From positions 186,001 through 250,000 of the forward strand of contig CAVZWN010000001.1 of NCBI GenBank assembly GCA_963779055.1: DNA of 64,000 nt, in the 5' to 3' direction. The notes beneath the pieces are model-generated. The model worked only from the letters and a program-made list of their open reading frames with translations, was not told where the DNA came from and searched no databases. The DNA is from Sulfurimicrobium sp963779055. GTDB taxonomy: Bacteria > Pseudomonadota > Gammaproteobacteria > Burkholderiales > Sulfuricellaceae. A program made the translations under genes and the position numbers. Every line of letters begins with the position of its first letter. The first letter of the stretch is position 1. Shown here piece by piece: positions 44,805-52,934 of the stretch.

Positions 44805-45518
44805 ATGGTCGAACTGCACCAGTTCCGCCCCTTCTGGGGGCTGCCCAACGCCAGCCCTTTCTGCATGAAGGTGGAAACCTATCTGCGTTTTCGCCGTATT
44901 CCCTACAAGGTGGTGCCGAGCGGGCCGCGCAAGTCGCCGACCGGCAGGATTCCCTTCATCGTGGAGGATGGCCGCAGCATTACCGATTCCGAGGCCATCA
45001 TTGCGCACTTCGAGCAGCGGGAAGCAGTGCGCCTGGACGATGGCCTGAGCGAGGCCGATCTGGCGCTGGCTTTTTTCGTGCGCGAAGGGGTGGAGGAGCG
45101 GCTGTACTGGCAGGTCACCTACATGCGCTGGGGCGATCCTGCCGGCTGGGCCGTATTCAGGCCGGATCTGGTGAAATATCTGCCCCTGGGCATGCGCGGC
45201 CCGGTGCTGTTCCTGCTGCGCCGGATGCTGTTGCGGCAGATGCGCCAGCAGGGGCTTAGCCCCGCCGACCCGCAGGGCGCTTACGCAAAAGGCATGGCGG
45301 TTCTGGATGCACTGGCGGGTCTGCTGGGGGACAAGCCGTATTTTCTCGGTAATGAGCCGCGCAGCCTGGACATGAGCCTGTACGCCTTTCTCGCCAACAT
45401 CCTGGAGCAGCCGCATGGCAACCCGCTGCAGGATCATGGCAGGGCGCTCGCCAATCTGACCGCCTACTGCGCACGCATGAAGGCGCTGTGCTGGCAGGGC
45501 TGGCCCGAGGCGGGCTGA
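44805..45518 (+). CDS. Glutathione S-transferase family protein, metaxin/failed-axon-like
   Basis: A 237-residue protein. The N-terminal thioredoxin-like half has FWGLPNASPFCMKVETYLRFRRIPYKVV, PTGRIPFIVED and SITDSEAII. The C-terminal helical half has KPYFLGNEPRSLDMSLYAFLANIL. This pattern fits the GST-N/GST-C fold of the metaxin-like group. ASPFCMK holds a potential catalytic Cys or Ser. Substrate unknown. The gene follows the TDT gene without a gap. Confidence 0.85.
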   Translation: MVELHQFRPFWGLPNASPFCMKVETYLRFRRIPYKVVPSGPRKSPTGRIPFIVEDGRSITDSEAIIAHFEQREAVRLDDGLSEADLALAFFVREGVEERLYWQVTYMRWGDPAGWAVFRPDLVKYLPLGMRGPVLFLLRRMLLRQMRQQGLSPADPQGAYAKGMAVLDALAGLLGDKPYFLGNEPRSLDMSLYAFLANILEQPHGNPLQDHGRALANLTAYCARMKALCWQGWPEAG

Positions 45519-45618
45519 CCAGAGGGAGGGCTGTCAAAAAAGCAGGTTGTTGTGTGCAGGGAGATTAGGCTTCAGAATCGCAGCTGCTTTCGATTACTCC
45601 AGCAATTTTTGAGACGCC

Positions 45619-46317
45619 ATGATTCCCTGGCTTTACCCCGGCGATGCCTTTCCGCCCGTTACGCGGGCCTTGCAAGACCCCAATGGCCTGCTCGCCGCGG
45701 GTGGCGATCTGTCGCCGCAGCAGCTGATCGACGCTTATCGCCACGGCATTTTCCCCTGGTTCAACCCCGGCGAGCCGACCCTGTGGTGGAGCCCTGATCC
45801 GCGCATGGCGCTGTTCCCCGCCGAGCTCAAGGTGTCCCGCTCCCTGCGCAAGGTCCTGAAAAAGCGCGATTACGAGGTGCGTGTGGATACGGCCTTTGCG
45901 AGTGTGATGCGCAATTGCGCCGCGCCACGCGACGGCCAGCCCGGCACCTGGATCAGCGAGGAAATGATCGCGGCCTACAGCCGCCTGCACGAAATGGGTC
46001 TGGCGCATTCGGTCGAAACCTGGCGCGATGGTGAATTAACCGGCGGGCTGTATGGCATCGCGCTGGGAAAGATGTTCTACGGCGAGTCGATGTTTTCCCG
46101 CACCACGGATGCTTCCAAGATCGCTTTCGTGCATCTGGTCCGGCAGCTGGAGCGCTGGGGGTTCGGCATGATCGATTGCCAGATGAAAACCGCGCATCTG
46201 GCCAGTCTGGGCGCGCGGGAAATCCCCCGCGCCGAATTTGTGCAGCGTCTTGGCCTGCTGATAGAATTGCCGCTTGAACCCGGCCGCTGGCAGTTTGACC
46301 ATGACCTTATTGAGTGA
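45619..46317 (+). CDS. aat: Leucyl/phenylalanyl-tRNA-protein transferase
   Basis: A 232-residue enzyme of the bacterial N-end rule pathway. It adds Leu or Phe from tRNA to proteins starting with Arg or Lys, marking them for ClpS/ClpAP. It starts MIPWLYPGD and includes GLLAAGGDLSPQQLIDAYRHGIFPWF, WWSPDPRM, GGLYGIALGKMFYGESMFS and DCQMKTAHLASLGA. Its end overlaps the bpt start by 17 bases. Confidence 0.97.
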   Translation: MIPWLYPGDAFPPVTRALQDPNGLLAAGGDLSPQQLIDAYRHGIFPWFNPGEPTLWWSPDPRMALFPAELKVSRSLRKVLKKRDYEVRVDTAFASVMRNCAAPRDGQPGTWISEEMIAAYSRLHEMGLAHSVETWRDGELTGGLYGIALGKMFYGESMFSRTTDASKIAFVHLVRQLERWGFGMIDCQMKTAHLASLGAREIPRAEFVQRLGLLIELPLEPGRWQFDHDLIE

Positions 46318-47035
46318 CCTCCCCCCGCGCCGACTCCAGTTTTATCTCACGGCGCCCTATCCCTGCAGCTACCTGCCTGACCGGGAAGCGCGCTCACAGG
46401 TGGTGACGCCCAGCGAACTGGTGGATGATGCGGCCTATAGCCAGCTGATCCGGGCCGGGTTCCGCCGCAGCGGGCTTTACACCTATCGCCCTCAGTGCGA
46501 GCAGTGCCATGCCTGCGTGCCGGTGCGGCTGGCGGTCAGCGAGTTCAAGCCCAGTCGCTCGCAGCGCCGCGCCTTTACGCGCAACCAGTATCTCAAAGCC
46601 GATTTGCGCGAGCAGGTTTTCGAACCGGATCATTACCATCTTTACCGCCGTTACCAGGCCAGCCGCCATGCCGGCGGAGGCATGGATCAGGATGGCGAAG
46701 AGCAATACCGCTCCTTTTTGCTGCAGAGCGGCGTGACCACGCTGCTGGTGGAATTCCGCGACGATGCGGCATTGCGCATGGTGAGCCTGCTGGATGTGGT
46801 CGAGGATGGCCTGTCCTGTGTCTACACCTTTTTCGATCCGGATCTGCCGCAGGCGGGTTTCGGCACTTACAACATCCTGTGGCAGGTGGAATTATGCCGC
46901 CAGCTGGGTTTGCCTTATCTTTATCTGGGCTACTGGATTGCAGAGAGCGCAAAAATGGCTTACAAAGCCAACTTCAGGCCCATACAGGGGCTGGTGAATG
47001 GCGCCTGGCAACACCTTGCGGATGATCATGAATGA
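46301..47035 (+). CDS. bpt: Aspartate/glutamate leucyltransferase (ATE1-like)
   Basis: A 244-residue transferase that adds Leu to N-terminal Asp or Glu, complementing Aat in N-end rule degradation. It shows QFYLTAPYPCSYLPDREARS, the CEQCHACVPVRL cluster, YQASRHAGGGMDQDG and YLGYWIAESAKMAYKANFRP. ATG 46301 opens the conserved N-terminus. The stop overlaps the HD-GYP gene as ATGA. Confidence 0.95.
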   Translation: MTLLSDLPPRRLQFYLTAPYPCSYLPDREARSQVVTPSELVDDAAYSQLIRAGFRRSGLYTYRPQCEQCHACVPVRLAVSEFKPSRSQRRAFTRNQYLKADLREQVFEPDHYHLYRRYQASRHAGGGMDQDGEEQYRSFLLQSGVTTLLVEFRDDAALRMVSLLDVVEDGLSCVYTFFDPDLPQAGFGTYNILWQVELCRQLGLPYLYLGYWIAESAKMAYKANFRPIQGLVNGAWQHLADDHE

Positions 47036-48309
47036 GCGTTCCTGACAACACTTTTTACATTGCGCCCGAGCAACTCTGTGTCGGGCTGTATATCCATCTC
47101 GATCTGGGCTGGATGGACCACCCGTTTACATTCAGCAGCTTCAAGATCAAGAATGCCGACCAGCTCGAAACCCTGCGCCAGCTCGGTTTGCCGCGCATCC
47201 GTATCGAGCCGGGAAAAAGTGCCTGCGCCCCCTTGCCTGCAGTTTCCCGGGAAGATGAATCCGTGCCGCCGCCGGTCGTGCCTGCGCCCGTTGAATCCGA
47301 AGCGGCAAAGGAAAAGAAGACCCGCATTGAACAGTTGAACCGTATCAAGCGCGATATCGCTGAAGTGGAAAGAGAGTTTCAGCAGGCCGCGGATACGGTC
47401 AGGAATCTGGCTCGCAATGTTCACTCCCGCCCTCAGGAAGCCAGGCAGGAAGCTGAAAACCTGGTGGGAAAAATGGTGGAATCCATCCTTTCCAGGGGCG
47501 ATGTGATGATCCATGCGATCAACGAAAAACTCGGCGAGGATGCCTATTTTCATTCGCTGAACGTGACGGTGCTTTCCCTGACCCTGGCAAAGGCGCTTGA
47601 CATGGGGGCAGAGGAAAGCCGGGATCTGGGCATGGGCGCGATATTCCACGATCTCGGCAAGGTCGATATCCCGCCGAAAATCCTCATGAAAACCGATCCG
47701 CTGACCAAAGCCGAACAATCGTTTTTCGAGATGCATTGCGAATACGGGCTGGATATCGCCACCAAAGCCGGATTGCCGAAACAGGCTGCGGATATCGTGA
47801 TGCAGCATCACGAATACATCGATGGCAGCGGTTATCCGGGCAAACTCAAGGCGGATAAAATCTCCCCGCTGAGTAAAATCGTGTGTATCGTCAACGCTTA
47901 CGACAATCTCTGCAACCCGCACCGGCTTGCCGATGCGCTGACGCCGCACGAGGCCCTGTCGCACATGTTCACTGCGAAGCGCAACAAGTTCGATGCGGTC
48001 ATGCTTCAGGCGTTTATCCATTGCCTGGGGGTCTATCCTCCCGGTACCATCGTGCAGCTCTCCAACGAAATGCCGGGTCTGGTGATCTCGGCCAACTCCG
48101 CCAGACCCCTCAGGCCCAATGTGCTGGTTTATGATCCCTGCATTCCCAGGGATGAGGCGGTGATCGTCAGTCTGGAACAGGAAAGCGAGCTCAGTATCAG
48201 CAGGAGCATGAGGCCGGGCCAGTTGCCGCGCGAGGTTTATCAGTACCTGAACCCGCGCAAGCAGGTGACCTACTATTACGACCAGAAGAAGCACAATGAC
48301 ACAGTCTGA
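47032..48309 (+). CDS. HD-GYP cyclic-di-GMP phosphodiesterase with DUF3391
   Basis: A 425-residue cytoplasmic protein. The N-terminal DUF3391 (PEQLCVGLYIHLDLGWMDHPF, about 10-90) and a charged linker precede an HD-GYP domain. Catalytic motifs are complete: AIFHDLGKVDIPPKILMK and MQHHEYIDGSGYP. It likely hydrolyses cyclic-di-GMP to pGpG/GMP. Its start overlaps bpt by four bases, so it appears to be third gene of an aat-bpt operon. Confidence 0.93.
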   Translation: MSVPDNTFYIAPEQLCVGLYIHLDLGWMDHPFTFSSFKIKNADQLETLRQLGLPRIRIEPGKSACAPLPAVSREDESVPPPVVPAPVESEAAKEKKTRIEQLNRIKRDIAEVEREFQQAADTVRNLARNVHSRPQEARQEAENLVGKMVESILSRGDVMIHAINEKLGEDAYFHSLNVTVLSLTLAKALDMGAEESRDLGMGAIFHDLGKVDIPPKILMKTDPLTKAEQSFFEMHCEYGLDIATKAGLPKQAADIVMQHHEYIDGSGYPGKLKADKISPLSKIVCIVNAYDNLCNPHRLADALTPHEALSHMFTAKRNKFDAVMLQAFIHCLGVYPPGTIVQLSNEMPGLVISANSARPLRPNVLVYDPCIPRDEAVIVSLEQESELSISRSMRPGQLPREVYQYLNPRKQVTYYYDQKKHNDTV

Positions 48310-48326
48310 ATTGATCACCTGCCAGC

Positions 48327-48362
48327 GCCTCCCCAGACAAGGGGAGACCGGGAGGGGTTTGA
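48327..48362. repeat. REP-like short palindromic repeat, copy 3
   Basis: CTCCCCAGACAAGGGGAG followed by ACCGGGAGGGGTTTGA, the same core as copies at 10481, 32313 and 54816. It lies between the HD-GYP gene and thyA. Confidence 0.7.
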
Positions 48363-48395
48363 GATCAGGCTCCACGAAACTCAAGGGTTAATTAA

Positions 48396-49190
48396 ATGCA
48401 GCAATATCTTGATCTCATGCGCCATGTGCAGACGCACGGCCACCAGAAATCCGATCGCACCGGCACCGGCACGGTGAGCGTTTTCGGCTACCAGATGCGC
48501 TTCGATCTGGCGCAGGGCTTTCCGCTGGTGACGACCAAGAAATGCCACCTCAAATCCATCATCCACGAGTTGCTGTGGTTCCTGCAAGGCAGCACCAACA
48601 TCCAGTACCTGAAGGACAACGGGGTTTCGATCTGGGACGAGTGGGCCGACGAGAACGGCAACCTCGGGCCGGTCTACGGCTACCAGTGGCGTTCCTGGCC
48701 CACGCCGGACGGGCGTCATATCGACCAGATCGCCCAGGTGGTGGAGCAGATCAGAAACAATCCGGACTCGCGCCGCCTGATTGTCAGCGCCTGGAACGTG
48801 GCTGACGTGGACAAGATGAAACTGCCGCCGTGCCATGCCTTTTTCCAGTTTTATGTAGCAGACGGCAAGCTGTCCTGCCAGCTCTACCAGCGCAGCGCCG
48901 ATATTTTTCTCGGCGTGCCCTTCAATATCGCCAGTTATGCGCTGCTGACCATGATGATGGCCCAGGTATGCGGCCTACAGTTGGGTGACTTCGTTCATAC
49001 GCTGGGGGATGCGCATCTTTATCTCAATCACATGGAGCAGACGCGCGAACAACTTTCGCGCCAGCCCCGTGTGCTGCCGGTGATGAAAATCAACCCGGAT
49101 GTGAAGCGCATTTTCGACTTCAAGTTTGAAGATTTCACTCTCGAAGGCTACGAGCCTCATCCCGCGATCAGGGCGCCGGTGGCTGTATAA
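48396..49190 (+). CDS. thyA: Thymidylate synthase
   Basis: A 264-residue ThyA that methylates dUMP to dTMP with methylene-tetrahydrofolate, producing dihydrofolate for FolA. Motifs include RTGTGTVSVFGYQMRFDL, ELLWFLQGSTNIQYL, the catalytic Cys in LPPCHAFFQFYV, QLYQRSADIFLGVPFNIASYALL and PHPAIRAPVAV at the end. Separated from folA by a chemoreceptor gene. Confidence 0.98.
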   Translation: MQQYLDLMRHVQTHGHQKSDRTGTGTVSVFGYQMRFDLAQGFPLVTTKKCHLKSIIHELLWFLQGSTNIQYLKDNGVSIWDEWADENGNLGPVYGYQWRSWPTPDGRHIDQIAQVVEQIRNNPDSRRLIVSAWNVADVDKMKLPPCHAFFQFYVADGKLSCQLYQRSADIFLGVPFNIASYALLTMMMAQVCGLQLGDFVHTLGDAHLYLNHMEQTREQLSRQPRVLPVMKINPDVKRIFDFKFEDFTLEGYEPHPAIRAPVAV

Positions 49191-49255
49191 GTGTAGCCGT
49201 CTGGCATAAATCAGGTTAGAGTCTGGGGCATAAAACACTTTGGAGGATGAGAACG

Positions 49256-50881
49256 ATGAGCTGGATCACACATAGCATCCGCAACAAATTGCTGCTGATT
49301 TCAGGAGGCGGCATGCTCCTCGTGCTGGCGGCAGCCCTGCTGGGTCTGAGCGTGTCATGGAATAGCATCCAGAAGTTCGAACGCGAGGTTGAAGCACGGC
49401 GTGCAGATCAGAGCCAGGTGCTTGCGGCTCAGGTGGAATTCAAAATCCAGGTTCAGGAATGGAAAAATGTCCTGCTGCGCGGCGGTGATCCAGCGTCTCT
49501 GGAAAAATACTGGGGGGGGTTTGAAAAACACGAAAGCAGGGTGCAAGACAGTGTCGCAGCCTTGTTGCAACGAGTTGAGGATCCTGTTGAAAAAGATTTG
49601 CTCGGGCAGTTCCAGCTAGAACATAAGAAAATGGCCGATGCCTACCGCAAGGGGCTGCAGGTTTTCAAGGATGCCGGTTTCGACAGCAAGGCTGGCGACA
49701 AGGCGGTCAAGGGGGTGGATCGTGCACCTACCGAACTGTTGAGCAAGGCGGTCGAAGATCTGTCCGCCGTCGCGGAGCGATCTGCGGTGCAGGCTTCTGC
49801 GCGCGCGCGTTCGGGCATTCAGTGGAGCCTGGGGGTGATGGCGGCAGCTATCGTGCTGGCGTTGGTGTCTTTTTCGTGGATGGTGAAAAAGACCATTCTG
49901 ACCCCGGCAAGAAACCTGGTTGAGGATTTCGAAACCATTGCCAAGGGCGATTTTTCCAATGCCATTCGCCAATCCACGCCGGATGAAATCGGCACCATTG
50001 CTGCATCGGCAGAGCGTTTGCGCACAGATGTCGCCAAGCTTCTGGCCGAGGTGGAACAGTCGACAGTGGAATTGCACGCTGCCGCCACGCGGCTTTCTTC
50101 TTCATCCGCTCAGGTCGCTTCTGGCTCCCGGGTGCAGAGTGATGCGGCGGCCACCACTGCGGCGGCGGTCGAAGAGATGGCGGTGAGCATTGCATCGGTG
50201 GCGGAGAGCGCGGAAAGCGTGAACCAGCTTTCCCGTCAGAGCCTGGAGCGCAGCGCCACGGGGAACGAAAAACTGTCGGAGCTGATTGGAGAGATCAGTG
50301 AGGTAGAGTCATCGGTGGATGAAATCAGCCACTCCGTTACTGAGTTTGTGCATAGCACGGAAGCCATTACCAGCATGACCCGGCAGGTCAAGGATATTGC
50401 CGACCAGACCAACCTGCTGGCGCTCAACGCTGCTATCGAGGCGGCACGTGCCGGAGAACAGGGGCGAGGTTTTGCAGTGGTGGCTGATGAAGTGCGCAAG
50501 CTGGCCGAAAAATCAGCGCAATCCGCCAGCCAGATCGACCAGGTGACCATGACCCTGAGCCAGCAGGCAGCCCTGGTGGAGCAGGCGATTCAGCGCGGCC
50601 ATGAATCGCTGACCGCCAGTCAGGATTTTCTCGAACATGTGGCAATGGCGCTGGGCGAGGCCAATCAGTCTGTCAGCGAAGCCAGCGGCGGGGTGGATTC
50701 GATTGCGCTGTCGGTCAATGAACAGAAGAGCGCCAGTAACGAGATCGCGCGAAATATCGAGCGCATTGCACAAATGGCGGAGCAGAATGGTGAGGCGGTG
50801 CAACAGAATGCCGCCGAAATAAGCAGCATGGAACGCATGGCAAGCCATTTGCACGAGTCGGTCAACAGATTCAAATTATGA
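49256..50881 (+). CDS. Methyl-accepting chemotaxis protein
   Basis: A 541-residue transmembrane chemoreceptor. It has helix 1 (about 10-32), a periplasmic helical sensor (about 33-185, four-helix-bundle type), helix 2 (about 187-208), HAMP, and a signalling coiled coil with the highly conserved tip DQTNLLALNAAIEAARAGEQGRGFAVVADEVRKLAEKS (shown in part: LALNAAIEAARAGEQGRGF). ATG 49256 is preferred because GGAGG at 49242-49246 is nine bases upstream; ATG 49247 would abut it. The stop overlaps folA as ATGA. Ligand unknown. Confidence 0.92.
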   Translation: MSWITHSIRNKLLLISGGGMLLVLAAALLGLSVSWNSIQKFEREVEARRADQSQVLAAQVEFKIQVQEWKNVLLRGGDPASLEKYWGGFEKHESRVQDSVAALLQRVEDPVEKDLLGQFQLEHKKMADAYRKGLQVFKDAGFDSKAGDKAVKGVDRAPTELLSKAVEDLSAVAERSAVQASARARSGIQWSLGVMAAAIVLALVSFSWMVKKTILTPARNLVEDFETIAKGDFSNAIRQSTPDEIGTIAASAERLRTDVAKLLAEVEQSTVELHAAATRLSSSSAQVASGSRVQSDAAATTAAAVEEMAVSIASVAESAESVNQLSRQSLERSATGNEKLSELIGEISEVESSVDEISHSVTEFVHSTEAITSMTRQVKDIADQTNLLALNAAIEAARAGEQGRGFAVVADEVRKLAEKSAQSASQIDQVTMTLSQQAALVEQAIQRGHESLTASQDFLEHVAMALGEANQSVSEASGGVDSIALSVNEQKSASNEIARNIERIAQMAEQNGEAVQQNAAEISSMERMASHLHESVNRFKL

Positions 50882-51390
50882 GCCGGATCCGTTTTTCTAT
50901 CATCTCCGCGATGGCGAGCAATCGCGTCATCGGCATCGACAACACCCTGCCATGGCGCCTGCCCGCCGATCTGGCGCATTTCAAGGCGCTCACCCTGGGG
51001 CACCATATCATCATGGGACGCAAGACCTACGAGTCGCTGGGAAGGCCCTTGCCGGGCCGGACTTCGGTCATCGTCACGCGCGATCAGGCTTATTCCGTCC
51101 CCGGCTGCGTGGTGGTGCATTCGCTGACGGATGCCATGGCAGCCTGCGAGGGCGATGCTGAGGCTTTTTTTATCGGCGGTGCCGATCTTTACCGGCAGGC
51201 GCTTGAACTGGCCGACCGCATGTATCTGACGGAAGTTAAAACCGAAGTGGCGGGGGATGCCTGGTTTCCGGAATTCGACCGTACCGAGTGGGTGGAGTCT
51301 GCCCGTAAGCACTGTCAGGCGGATGAGAAGAATGCTTTCGATTATGATTTTGTGATATACGAAAAACAATATAAATCAGGGGTTAAATAA
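50878..51390 (+). CDS. folA: Dihydrofolate reductase
   Basis: A 170-residue FolA that regenerates tetrahydrofolate after ThyA. It shows SIISAMASNRVIGIDNTLPWRLPADLAHFK, MGRKTYESLGRPLPGR, IGGADLYRQAL and FDYDFVIYEK. Its start overlaps the chemoreceptor stop, and its stop overlaps the next ATG as TAATG. Confidence 0.96.
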   Translation: MSRIRFSIISAMASNRVIGIDNTLPWRLPADLAHFKALTLGHHIIMGRKTYESLGRPLPGRTSVIVTRDQAYSVPGCVVVHSLTDAMAACEGDAEAFFIGGADLYRQALELADRMYLTEVKTEVAGDAWFPEFDRTEWVESARKHCQADEKNAFDYDFVIYEKQYKSGVK

Positions 51391-52202
51391 TGATATTAAA
51401 GTGGATTGCGCTAATTGTTCTGGCTTTTCCGTCTCTTGCTCTGGCTGGCGGAAAAACCGAGCTGACCTGGTTCGGGCATGCCGGATTCAAACTCGTCACC
51501 CCCTCCGGCAAGGTGTTGCTGATCGACCCCTGGCTCACCAATCCCGCCAACAAGAACGGCAAGGAAGACCTGGCAAAGCTCGACAAGGCGGATCTGATCC
51601 TGATCACCCACGGGCACTTCGATCACGTCGGCAACAGCACGGAAATCGCCACCAGGACCGGCGCCAGACTGGTAACGACCTTTGACCTGGGCAAGGCGCT
51701 GGCGACCTATGGCGGCTATCCGGAAAAGCAGATGGGTTTCGACACCCAGGGTAATTTTGGCGGGGAACTGAGCCTGCTTGACGGCGAAGTGAAGATTGCC
51801 TTTATTCCGGCGATTCACAGTTCAACAGTGGTCGCCCCGGAAGGCAGCGCGGACAAGCATATTCACGACGGCGGCAATCCAGGCGGCTTCCTGATTAGCG
51901 TGAAGAACGGTCCCGCGATCTACCATACCGGCGATACGGACGTTTTTGGCGATATGGCCCTGATCAGCCAGTTCCACAAGGTAGACGTGATGCTGGCCTG
52001 CATCGGCGGCCACTTTACCATGGGGCCGGAACGTGCAGCCGAGGCGGTGAAACTGGTCAAGCCCGGCATGGTCGTGCCGATGCATTTCGGGACATTCCCG
52101 GTGCTGGCTGGCAAGCCGGATGCCTTTGCCGCAGCCCTGAAGAAACAGGGCATCAAGACAAAGTTGAAGGAAATGAAAGTCGGCGAAACGCTGGCGTTAT
52201 AA
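51390..52202 (+). CDS. Exported UPF0173 metal-dependent hydrolase
   Basis: A 270-residue metallo-beta-lactamase-fold protein of the UPF0173 group (ELTWFGHAGFKL, LLIDPWLTNPAN, ITHGHFDHVGN, YHTGDTDVFGDMALI, VPMHFGTFPVL). It has a clear signal peptide (ILKWIALIVLAFPSLALA), so it should act in the periplasm, unlike most family members, which are cytoplasmic. Substrate unknown. It shares one base with the folA stop and ends at a strong bidirectional terminator. Confidence 0.88.
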   Translation: MILKWIALIVLAFPSLALAGGKTELTWFGHAGFKLVTPSGKVLLIDPWLTNPANKNGKEDLAKLDKADLILITHGHFDHVGNSTEIATRTGARLVTTFDLGKALATYGGYPEKQMGFDTQGNFGGELSLLDGEVKIAFIPAIHSSTVVAPEGSADKHIHDGGNPGGFLISVKNGPAIYHTGDTDVFGDMALISQFHKVDVMLACIGGHFTMGPERAAEAVKLVKPGMVVPMHFGTFPVLAGKPDAFAAALKKQGIKTKLKEMKVGETLAL

Positions 52203-52205
52203 AAG

Positions 52206-52238
52206 CAAAACGGGGCGTGAATATCACGCCCCGTTTTG
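52206..52238. terminator. Bidirectional Rho-independent terminator
   Basis: A perfect 15-bp stem: C plus AAAACGGGGCGTGA (52207-52220), loop ATA, and TCACGCCCCGTTTT (52224-52237) plus G. T-runs on both strands serve the UPF0173 gene and the convergent DUF302 gene. Confidence 0.93.
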
Positions 52239-52257
52239 TTTCAAGGCTGCTTTATTC

Positions 52258-52647
52258 TCAGCCTTTCAGGCCGTCGCGCACCCGTTCCAGGCGTCCGCGC
52301 ACTTCTGCTGCCAGTTCTTCGATACCGGGCTTTTCCACCAGTTTCAGAACGGCGGATGGGTCCATGAATGCCACGGTGATCTTGCCGTCTTCTTCTTCGC
52401 GCACCACCACGTTGCACGGCAGCAGCAGGCCGATGTCCGGGTCGGCCTCGATGGCGCGGTGCGCCAGCGGCGGGTTGCAGGCGCCGAGAATGCGGTAGGG
52501 GCGGCCATCGATGTTCAGTTTGGCCTTCATGGTGGCCTTGACGTCGATGTCGGTGAGGATGCCGAAACCTTCTTTTTTCAATTCCTCGGTGACTTTGCTT
52601 ACGGCATCGTCAAAAGTGCCGGTGACTTGTGTGCTGAATCCGTACAT
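52258..52647 (-). CDS. DUF302 domain protein
   Basis: A 129-residue soluble protein of the DUF302 family (MYGFSTQVTGTFDDAVSKVTEELKKEGFGILTDIDVK; NPPLAHRAIEADPDIGLLLPCNVVV). The conserved fold resembles the TTHA1732-like structure; function unknown. AAGGAA precedes the ATG, and TTGATG-N16-TATATT about 70 bases upstream may be its promoter. It lies next to the copper-efflux locus, but a link is not proven. Confidence 0.85.
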   Translation of the reverse strand: MYGFSTQVTGTFDDAVSKVTEELKKEGFGILTDIDVKATMKAKLNIDGRPYRILGACNPPLAHRAIEADPDIGLLLPCNVVVREEEDGKITVAFMDPSAVLKLVEKPGIEELAAEVRGRLERVRDGLKG

Positions 52648-52934
52648 GTTTTTTCCTTGAATTTGGGAGCGAATGAAAAATACGTGGGGGCTGGGTCCGC
52701 CTCCGCATAGGTTATTAATATATGGTTATATTGTAAAGCATCAAGCCAATTAAGACTCCTGCCGCATCATTCCACTTCCTGGCAGGATTTTCTGAGCTGC
52801 CCGCGCTGCTACTTGGTTAAGACGGCTTCCATTGAAAATCCTCCCTTTTACTGGGACTCTTCTGAGGTGAAAACATTCAATGAGCTTGCCGCTCAAATGG
52901 TGTGTGATGTTGCGCAGCACGACTGGTTTGATAT
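52648..52934. other. Gap between cusA end and DUF302
   Basis: Contains the DUF302 promoter region and about 190 bases after the cusA stop with no convincing gene. A GGGAGGA ribosome-site-like sequence there precedes only a seven-codon frame. It may be the remnant of a deleted gene. Confidence 0.45.

Noticed and set aside
43857..45437. Long minus-strand frame opposite the TDT and GST genes
   Set aside because: Antisense shadow spanning two real genes, with Gln/His-rich composition.
52750..52934. Extension of an open frame beyond the cusA stop as an extra gene
   Set aside because: It is out of frame with CusA, has no own start with conserved sequence and no recognisable product.
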